Assembly: GCA_937967705.1 (NCBI GenBank)
Contig: CALCJG010000422.1
Location: 1 to 51,660 of the forward strand
Direction of reading: 5' to 3'
DNA: 51,660 bases
From: an uncultured Spirochaetia bacterium
GTDB lineage: Bacteria; Spirochaetota; UBA4802; JAGODF01
Position numbers and translations under genes: made by a program. The notes beneath the pieces were generated by a model. The model did not search any database and was not told where the DNA came from. It saw only the letters and a program-made list of their open reading frames with translations. This document shows positions 41,744-48,813 of this stretch, one piece after another. Position 1 is the first letter of the stretch. Every line of letters starts with the position of its first letter.

Positions 41744-44700
41744 TTATATAACCCGTATGATTTCCTTTATTTGATATATTTGCTTGATATATTCTCTTGC
41801 GGGTTTGTCCCAATAATAAACCGAGTTTTCCGCATTAATGCGGGCCATTGTGACAACATCATCATCGTATTTGGTAAAAAAATCATGTGCCCTTTCCATT
41901 GCATCATAATAAGCCCAGCCGGAATAATCCGAGAACAGGAATCCATTTCCCTCAACATGGCCATCCTTTACACGCACAGGGAATACAGTATCCCTCAATC
42001 CCCCTGTTGCACGGGCAACTACCAGATTACCGCACACGAATCCCTCCAGCTGTGATATTCCACCAGGTTCATTCATGGAAGGCATGCAAAAAACATCCGA
42101 AGCGAATAGAGGAACACTGATATCCTGATAACCAAAATTCACTGAAACACTGCCGGGATAATACCGGGTAAGCAGATACAAACCGTGCGCCAATTCATCG
42201 CCCCTTCTATCCCCGGATGATATTGCTCCACCGATTACCGCCTGATATTTCAAATGCCCAAAAAGTCCCTCAGAAGCCTCCAGCACCAGTTGGAATCCCT
42301 TCTGTTCCGTTATACGGTGGATCATGCTGAAAAGCAGGATATCCGGGTCTACGGTAAAGCCCCGTTGGATTTGAAGCATCATTTTGTTCATAGCCCGCGT
42401 CACGCTGTATCGACGCAGATTATCCTCGATCTTTTCCGGTTCCCGTGGTCCCTTGAGAATTTCCGAAAATCTCTGTTCTATCTTGGCATGAAGGGGAGCA
42501 CTTTTCCTGATCTCTTCCAACAGCTGGGGATAATAGATATCTCTGAAACCCGACTTCTGGAAACTGATATTGATCCTGCTTTTAAAATCGCTCCCAATGG
42601 CATTGCTGATGCCAATCACATCATGCAGTATCCGCTCCAGCCCGTCACAGGCATACTCAATCTGCCGGGCATAACTGGGGCTTACTGTAATGGTTCTGTC
42701 AGCAAAACGGATACCCGTCGCCATGCAATTGATCCTACTCCCGAACACCGGATCTGCGAAATCCACCGAACGCCAGGCAGGCAGATTGAAAAGATTGAAT
42801 AAATCGAAACCTCTTTCATTGTTTTCATAAGAATCAAAATACTGCCATCCCCCATTATGGATAATATGGAGATAAGTGGTTCTTTGAAAATTTGGATTGC
42901 TGTAATAGACATGATCACTTCTAACAATCCCGTTGAAAATACCCGCATAGGCGTCGTTGGTTAATGTATAATGAGGACGAAGTCCGAAGGTAACGATAAC
43001 CTCTGCGCAGGATCTTGCAAAGGCTATTCTTCGTCTAAGCTTCTCCTCGGCTGTAATACCCCAGTAAAGCCCGTCAAAAAACTCAAAGTGATCCAGCAGA
43101 AAATACTTAATCCCCTCCACTTCCCCGTAATGAACACCCACCTCATATTCTGTGTTCATTATCATAAACCGGACGTTCTTCCCCGTATATTCCACATTAT
43201 ACTTTTTCACCGCATCCCACATCTTAGATACGGATTTCTGATCACCACTCTTGAAAAACCCCGTTATAACATATACGTCCTCTCCCATGCGAACCAGCTC
43301 CCTGGGAAGCTCGTAAACGACATTGGCAAGACCACCGCTTTTCGAGAAAGGCTCTGCTTCTGCGGACATAAATACGATGGAACCTTTATCATTATGCCAT
43401 TTAAGTGCGCCTCCGAGATCCTTGATGCTGGCGCGACGGTCCTCTGCCATTTTATCAATATAATCCAGAAGAACCTTTCCCTCCAAAACACCCTGACTGA
43501 ACAGGTGAAAGAGAATTCGTTTCATACCAAGTTCCAGCTCCTGGCGATGATCCTTCATAAAAATGCGGATTACGTATTTCTCTATATATCCAGTAAAGTC
43601 CTCATAATTCCCGCAATTTCTGACGATCTCATTAAAACAGAAATTGGCAAGAAAATGCGACGGATCTGCAATCCTCGTAATACGGAAGAAGGAATCCCTT
43701 AAAAAATCATCATATAAAACCTCCCAGTTTTCCACCTCCTCGAACCTGATGAGCTTAATCCTTTCCGTGTAGGATATCGTCGTATTCAATCGGGACGATT
43801 TAAGCTCTTTCCCCGTATAATAACTATAATGGGATGTAATGGGCGAATACAGGACATCGCTCACCTTGAAATACGAATCATCTCTGATCGGGAGGACTGG
43901 GTTGTCAAACTGGATAGAAGCTGTCTGATTCGAATCCGCGAAATTAAAGGCTCCTACATAAATACCATCGCTGGTAAACTTCATGGATGCCGCTATCTGA
44001 TTGTTGTTTGCCCAAACCAGATATCCTCTCCCCTTCAATCTTCTATGAAACTCATACCATGTTTTATAAAATCCCTCCAGGCTTCGATGTGCGGCATATT
44101 CAAACTGATTCCAATTTACATAAATATTATCCAGAAAGACTTTCCAGCCCTCCCCCTCGGCACTCCCCTCGTAATCCATTATGATATCGCTCATGAATAT
44201 GGTCAGACCGACCGCTGCTCTAAGCCCCCTGTGGCCAAAAGTGTTGAGAGCTCTTCGTTCATCATGATTCCCGAGAATGCCCAGCATTATCGTCCCTTTG
44301 GGGAGGGTTGTTGGAAAATAATTATCATAGACATGATATATTTCCCGTACGTCAGTTTTTCCATGACTGATATTTTCACAAATTTTGAAAAGGGCTGAAT
44401 TATAGGGGATGATTCCAGATCGGGTGAGAAATCTTTCGTGACCCCAGTAGCACTCTGCCAGATTTATGAAGAAATCCTTTTTTCTTTCCTTAAGCTTTTT
44501 CTCAACCTGCAGCATGATATAATAATGAATGGGAATCGATATGAGATCTCTGCAGGCCGAATCGAAAAAGCCTGTTGTGACGAAATGGTCATACTCACGA
44601 TCGTTGACGATAATGCTTCCTAGAACCATCTCCTCATGATTACGGCGATTGTTGTAGATGAAAGGGAAATTGTTCTTCTTCATCATGATAGGCACGGCAT

Positions 44701-46609
44701 GAGCTGAGTCGAAACGAATTCCATCAATATCATACCGCTCGATCATGGTGAGGATTGAATTTGTGAGCCATTCCCATACTTCAAACATCCGATAATTGAG
44801 AAGCTTCCCGTCATTCCAACTGCCATACCTTCCATCGGTTGAAGCGCGGGGGCCGAGTTTACCTTCATAATCATAGCACTGCACGGCATAGTCATCCGGG
44901 AGTTCCCTACTCTGCCTGTTCAAATGCGGGATGACGTCAATAATGATTTTAATTCCCAGATCATGTGCACGATTTACTAGCTTTCGGAATTCATCCTCCC
45001 CTCCTAATCCTGTATCAATTTCTACAAGACTCATGGGGGAGAAAGGGGAAGGAGAAGATGCCTCGGGAGCCCAGTCCTGACGATTGCTCCCCCGCTGTTG
45101 TACTCCTAACAGATACAGGGAGGTGATAAAGTAACGCTTCTGAATGTCCTCCAGATGTGCTGCAATATCAGCAAAACAGCCCAGCCGTATAATTTCACCA
45201 TTTTCATTGTAAACGAGCCCTGGATGTCCGGAATTGTCATACCAGTATAATCCCGTATGTCCATGGATATCTGGAAAGATTTCGAGAATGATCTCTCCCT
45301 TAATATCGGGAACAATATTGACACGACCGCTTGTTCCGGGCTGGCCAAGCCATTGACTTCGCTTCCTCTTTTGCTCATATACCACAAAATCCACATGCCC
45401 ATAGGAATCAAAGGCGAAATCCACCGTATGCTTTTTGCTTACCTTATCATAAGTTAATGGCAAATCAATATAATCTATCTCCTCTTCGAGCATGAGACCC
45501 GAGGACGTGCTGTTGTTATAAAGACGCAGGAAATAGCCCGCTTCCTCCGAGGGAAGATCAAAGGAGAACTTGTGTTTCTCCCCTGCATAGAGATTGATAA
45601 AGCTGGTCGCCAGGGGTGCATCATATTCCTTGGGGGCAAAGATTCTTTCAAGGATGATGTTGGCTCTGTTCCTAACCTCATGAATATCGTGACCCGATGC
45701 CGCTACAACAAGCCGTACTATCTCCCTGAGTGATTCTCTTTCCCCGCTTTTCTTATAGCGTCGTGCCAGGCGATCCAGGGATTCGATTGCCTTAATATTC
45801 TTGCTGTAGTCAAAATTAAGCTCATCCCCCGGGAGTCTTTCATCCAGCTGACGAAGATAGCTATCCCGGTTCTTTGCGGAAAATCCCCGAACCCGTCTAA
45901 TCGAGGGCAGTTCCTCCGTAACTATCTCTTCCAGTGTGGATATCCGAATGACCTCATCCACAAGAAGATTAAGGGCCCGTGATACCTCTGGAGAAAAAAC
46001 CTCCGTATGGGAATAACCCGTCTGTATCGCTCGCTCTTCCACCATCAAAAGCATTTGAAATGCTTTAAACAGATCCCGCTCGCCTTTTTTCATCTCATAG
46101 TAAAGGGTATCGAAGATATTCAGTCCCAGATAAATCGTCGGAATTTCTTTCCAGGCTGGCCCCTGACCTACATGCGATATAACCGTAGTCTCCCGGGAGA
46201 CATGATACAACGTGGGGACTCCACTCCTCTCCTTCATGAGTACAAAGCGTCTCCCCACTGGAGCAATATGAACAGATTCCGCCATGGCCTGATGGATGAA
46301 GCGAATCCCCAGTACGATTCGGGAGGTCAAACGAGTATCCCTCTGAAAACGCTCTCTGAGTGTCGTATCACTCTCGGCCATCCTGTCAAAAACATCATCC
46401 TTCAGGGTCGCGAAAAGGTCCGAAAGATCATCAGGATTGCCCGATTCCTTCAAGGTCTTAATAATGTCCGGGTTGGGAAAGAACTCAAAACACCTGTTCT
46501 CATCAAAGGCTGTTGCAATCTCGGCTTTAACATGCATATCCGTTACCAGATGCTCCTCACGGAGAGAGTAACGACTCAGGCTGCTGAAGGTTTTATCGCT
46601 GGTATCCAC
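41744..46609 (-). CDS. Fusion of GH13 alpha-amylase-type and GT5 glycogen synthase domains
   Basis: A 1621-residue cytoplasmic protein with two enzymes in one chain. The N-terminal part (to about 440) is not recognised. A GH13 domain follows (about 450-1000) with the catalytic set intact: Asp634 in DGIRFDSAH (nucleophile), Glu719 in LAECYW (general acid) and Asp783 in NHDERR. From about 1080 a GT5 glycogen synthase begins with SAEAEPFSKSGGLANVV (Lys1090-Ser-Gly-Gly, ADP-glucose loop), then HRITEQKGFQLVLE and NEPGGISQLEG (Glu1514, catalytic-site glutamate; Cys of the usual EPCG is Gly here). The start is GTG at 46609, with AGGAG six bases upstream. No branching enzyme or other glycogen gene is adjacent. 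It probably makes and trims alpha-glucan; I know no standard single-chain family of this kind in glycogen pathways. Confidence 0.9.
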   Translation of the reverse strand: MDTSDKTFSSLSRYSLREEHLVTDMHVKAEIATAFDENRCFEFFPNPDIIKTLKESGNPDDLSDLFATLKDDVFDRMAESDTTLRERFQRDTRLTSRIVLGIRFIHQAMAESVHIAPVGRRFVLMKERSGVPTLYHVSRETTVISHVGQGPAWKEIPTIYLGLNIFDTLYYEMKKGERDLFKAFQMLLMVEERAIQTGYSHTEVFSPEVSRALNLLVDEVIRISTLEEIVTEELPSIRRVRGFSAKNRDSYLRQLDERLPGDELNFDYSKNIKAIESLDRLARRYKKSGERESLREIVRLVVAASGHDIHEVRNRANIILERIFAPKEYDAPLATSFINLYAGEKHKFSFDLPSEEAGYFLRLYNNSTSSGLMLEEEIDYIDLPLTYDKVSKKHTVDFAFDSYGHVDFVVYEQKRKRSQWLGQPGTSGRVNIVPDIKGEIILEIFPDIHGHTGLYWYDNSGHPGLVYNENGEIIRLGCFADIAAHLEDIQKRYFITSLYLLGVQQRGSNRQDWAPEASSPSPFSPMSLVEIDTGLGGEDEFRKLVNRAHDLGIKIIIDVIPHLNRQSRELPDDYAVQCYDYEGKLGPRASTDGRYGSWNDGKLLNYRMFEVWEWLTNSILTMIERYDIDGIRFDSAHAVPIMMKKNNFPFIYNNRRNHEEMVLGSIIVNDREYDHFVTTGFFDSACRDLISIPIHYYIMLQVEKKLKERKKDFFINLAECYWGHERFLTRSGIIPYNSALFKICENISHGKTDVREIYHVYDNYFPTTLPKGTIMLGILGNHDERRALNTFGHRGLRAAVGLTIFMSDIIMDYEGSAEGEGWKVFLDNIYVNWNQFEYAAHRSLEGFYKTWYEFHRRLKGRGYLVWANNNQIAASMKFTSDGIYVGAFNFADSNQTASIQFDNPVLPIRDDSYFKVSDVLYSPITSHYSYYTGKELKSSRLNTTISYTERIKLIRFEEVENWEVLYDDFLRDSFFRITRIADPSHFLANFCFNEIVRNCGNYEDFTGYIEKYVIRIFMKDHRQELELGMKRILFHLFSQGVLEGKVLLDYIDKMAEDRRASIKDLGGALKWHNDKGSIVFMSAEAEPFSKSGGLANVVYELPRELVRMGEDVYVITGFFKSGDQKSVSKMWDAVKKYNVEYTGKNVRFMIMNTEYEVGVHYGEVEGIKYFLLDHFEFFDGLYWGITAEEKLRRRIAFARSCAEVIVTFGLRPHYTLTNDAYAGIFNGIVRSDHVYYSNPNFQRTTYLHIIHNGGWQYFDSYENNERGFDLFNLFNLPAWRSVDFADPVFGSRINCMATGIRFADRTITVSPSYARQIEYACDGLERILHDVIGISNAIGSDFKSRINISFQKSGFRDIYYPQLLEEIRKSAPLHAKIEQRFSEILKGPREPEKIEDNLRRYSVTRAMNKMMLQIQRGFTVDPDILLFSMIHRITEQKGFQLVLEASEGLFGHLKYQAVIGGAISSGDRRGDELAHGLYLLTRYYPGSVSVNFGYQDISVPLFASDVFCMPSMNEPGGISQLEGFVCGNLVVARATGGLRDTVFPVRVKDGHVEGNGFLFSDYSGWAYYDAMERAHDFFTKYDDDVVTMARINAENSVYYWDKPAREYIKQIYQIKEIIRVI

Positions 46610-46647
46610 TTTGATCTCCTAAGATGGAAACATAATGATGACCATAA

Positions 46648-46662
46648 GGGGGCTATCGCCCC
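46648..46662 (-). terminator. Possible terminator hairpin of the 46806-47573 lipoprotein gene
   Basis: GGGGGC, loop TATC, GCCCCC forms a very stable 6-bp stem between this lipoprotein gene and the fusion gene. There is no T-run on the minus strand (it continues into CTTATGG), so termination is uncertain. Confidence 0.4.
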
Positions 46663-46805
46663 CCTGTATTTACAAAAGGATAGATAATTATGCGGGGACA
46701 GTTACGAAACTTCCATCTGGCGGTTGCAAAAACAAAGATAATCAGGAAGAAGCATTGGACAACCTTATAATTTTTGCTGTCCATATTTTCAAACCATGTT
46801 ACAGC

Positions 46806-47573
46806 TTACTTGATCTCGTCAATATATTCCAATACCGGATATTTTGATTTATAGACTGTAACCGGCGTATATACGAATTTAAGCTTTTTATTGGATTTGG
46901 CCATGGCGCTAAATTTTTTATAAGTACTCTTGGGTATAATTAAGAGAACCTTGGATTTACCACTGCGGGTACTCAACAGCAAAAGCTTTTTATTCTTTCC
47001 TGTGTGTTCCCTTAAATTCCTTGGGATATTATAAAACCGTATGGGATAAAGGGAGCCCTGAAATTTTTCCCCCTTTAGGCTGGCGACATCCTCGATTAAT
47101 AGCTTATACTTTGCCCGAGGCAGTTTGGAGTAATCCTTCGCTTCTTCACCACCCTCTTCCTCTCCTGTATCCTCAGTTTTTCCTTTTTTAGACACCATGA
47201 GCTTCCCCGCGGCTTCTTCGGCCATCTTTTCCTCATCTGTTTTTGCACGGAGAATGAGAAATGTCTGAAGGATATAACTCTTCTTCTTTTCATCCTTGGA
47301 TGGATCATGTTCAAGTTTGGGCATGATTATGTTTCCGCCGGACAACCTTGCCACCTTCTTTGCAAGTTCTATTCTTTTCTCAAGACTGTAATCACCCACA
47401 TCAACAATGCCAATCTGAATATAATCACCCGCCTGCCCCCAGGCCAGCACCTTAACTTCATCCTTTTCCGTCAGAGGCGGCTGAGGGGTCCCGGTCAAAA
47501 CAACCTTATAGGAAGATTTGCAACCTGCAGCTAATATAATTAATAGTGAAAAAACAATACATAGTTGTCTCAT
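46806..47573 (-). CDS. Lipoprotein of unknown function
   Basis: A 255-residue lipoprotein: signal peptide (1-18) and lipobox LAAGC with Cys18 (Cys19 from the first Met). The proximal part, VKVLAWGQAGDYIQIGIVDVGDYSLEKRIELAKKVARLSGGNIIMPKLEHD, resembles the small periplasmic lipoprotein fold in which a strand-helix-strand ends with GGN/GAdaVI. A Glu/Lys-rich stretch (about 115-150) follows, then a beta-rich end (LLLLSTRSGKSKVLLIIPKSTYKKF). GAGGAG three to six bases before two tandem ATGs fixes the start to 47576 or 47573. No enzymatic motif. It has no clear operon partner; the fusion gene downstream has its own ribosome site. Confidence 0.65.
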   Translation of the reverse strand: MRQLCIVFSLLIILAAGCKSSYKVVLTGTPQPPLTEKDEVKVLAWGQAGDYIQIGIVDVGDYSLEKRIELAKKVARLSGGNIIMPKLEHDPSKDEKKKSYILQTFLILRAKTDEEKMAEEAAGKLMVSKKGKTEDTGEEEGGEEAKDYSKLPRAKYKLLIEDVASLKGEKFQGSLYPIRFYNIPRNLREHTGKNKKLLLLSTRSGKSKVLLIIPKSTYKKFSAMAKSNKKLKFVYTPVTVYKSKYPVLEYIDEIK

Positions 47574-47717
47574 CATTTGCTCCTCGTATTAATAATAATC
47601 ATCCCCTTAAAGCGCAATAATCACCTCTAAAACGCTTTCACAGACTGTTTCATGCTAAAATAGAATCACCGGGAAGTCAATAAGAAAATGCCATCTTAAC
47701 CGGACTGAGTAAAATGA

Positions 47718-48662
47718 TCATCGGATAAACATTATAAGATATGGTTTTGCCCAGAAAAGCGCCGGCAGCACAACAAGCAAAAAAGTCACTGTGTTGACAA
47801 TAAAAAGACCTGATGCCTGCGGCGTATCAAGATCATACAGGATGGAGGCCAGCACGGAATAGATTGCCGCAGGCATGAAAGATTGAATGAAGATAACAAG
47901 CTTGACTGGCTCTCTGGCTGGAATGACCATAAGGATAAGAAATGTCAACACCGGGAGGATAAGAAACTTAGACATTCCCATTGTTATAGCCTCCCTGCCC
48001 AGTGACTTAATATCGGAAAAGCGGAAATTCAATCCGAGTGAATAATAGTATATCGGTATCGAAATCACGAGCAGAATATCCACGGGAAGCTCAATCCCTG
48101 GCCTTTGAATTCCAGCCCAATGCAATCCCAATGCAGCAATGACCGCATATAGGGGCATATTTTGCAAATTCAACAGGGCCTCTCTTAAACTGAATGCATT
48201 GACACGGCTCATTCTCATCGCATAGGGGAAAATGAATAGATAAATATAGGGAACGAAGTAGGCAAGGAAAAGGAAAGAATACCCCAATCCTGTTTCTCCT
48301 AAAAAAAGATAACAGAGAAATCCTCCCATGGTAAATCCATGATTCGCCAGGGAGGAACTGATCAAATAAGTCGCTCTGGATTTGCGACTGAGATGCAAAA
48401 AAAGAGAGAGTACAAATCCCAGAGTCCAACCTAAAAATACCAGAAACATGCCACCGACAGGAAGAAATATTAGCGCCTTATCCAGTTTTAAACCCCATAT
48501 ACTCCAGAGTGCAATAATCGGCTCGATGAGAATAAGATTAAACCTTATGAGTTTTCGTGTTATCCCAGCAATATCCTTCATTTTATCCTTGGAAAAATAT
48601 CCAATTATAAAGGGGAAGAGAATAATAGACTGGAAAACTATAAACTTACCGGATAGATTCAT
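47718..48662 (-). CDS. AEC-type (auxin efflux carrier family) permease
   Basis: A 314-residue protein with about ten hydrophobic helices, including IVFQSIILFPFIIGYF, LILIEPIIALWSIWGL, FLVFLGWTLGFVLSLFL and the C-terminal TVTFLLVVLPALFWAKPYLI. The layout, with two five-helix repeats and a mid-protein hydrophilic loop, fits the AEC family (Mem_trans). Helix-breaking ISSSLANHGFTMGGFL and IQSFMPAAIYSVLASI are placed like the crossover regions of the BASS/AEC fold. Substrate (malate, auxin-like or amino acid in relatives) cannot be told. The ATG at 48662 is preferred over an upstream TTG. It is divergent from icmF. Confidence 0.75.
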   Translation of the reverse strand: MNLSGKFIVFQSIILFPFIIGYFSKDKMKDIAGITRKLIRFNLILIEPIIALWSIWGLKLDKALIFLPVGGMFLVFLGWTLGFVLSLFLHLSRKSRATYLISSSLANHGFTMGGFLCYLFLGETGLGYSFLFLAYFVPYIYLFIFPYAMRMSRVNAFSLREALLNLQNMPLYAVIAALGLHWAGIQRPGIELPVDILLVISIPIYYYSLGLNFRFSDIKSLGREAITMGMSKFLILPVLTFLILMVIPAREPVKLVIFIQSFMPAAIYSVLASILYDLDTPQASGLFIVNTVTFLLVVLPALFWAKPYLIMFIR

Positions 48663-48740
48663 TGAGAGCAAACCATTCTGAATATTATATCTGTTTTTCC
48701 TTAATTATCCTTGACTACAAAATGGACAATAGTGTAGCGT

Positions 48741-48789
48741 TATGATTAATGGAACCTTTTTTTTAGAAAAAATCTGAGCAAGCGCTCAG
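48741..48789 (+). promoter_or_regulatory. Candidate promoter and TetR-type operator upstream of icmF
   Basis: TATGAT at 48741-48746 could be a -10 element (the -35 is poor; TTGACT at 48711-48716 is further than normal). About 28 bases downstream lies the inverted repeat CTGAGC-AAGC-GCTCAG (48774-48789), a TGAGCN4GCTCA palindrome like many TetR-family operators. A repressor there could block transcription of icmF. The TetR gene at 1239-1913 is a candidate, but no matching site was found near it. Confidence 0.4.
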
Positions 48790-48813
48790 TCATAATTATT
48801 TAGGGGTATAATC

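Noticed and set aside
42971..43702. 243-residue reading frame on the plus strand inside the amylase/glycogen synthase fusion
   Set aside because: It is opposite a strongly supported gene and shows no domain or ribosome site.
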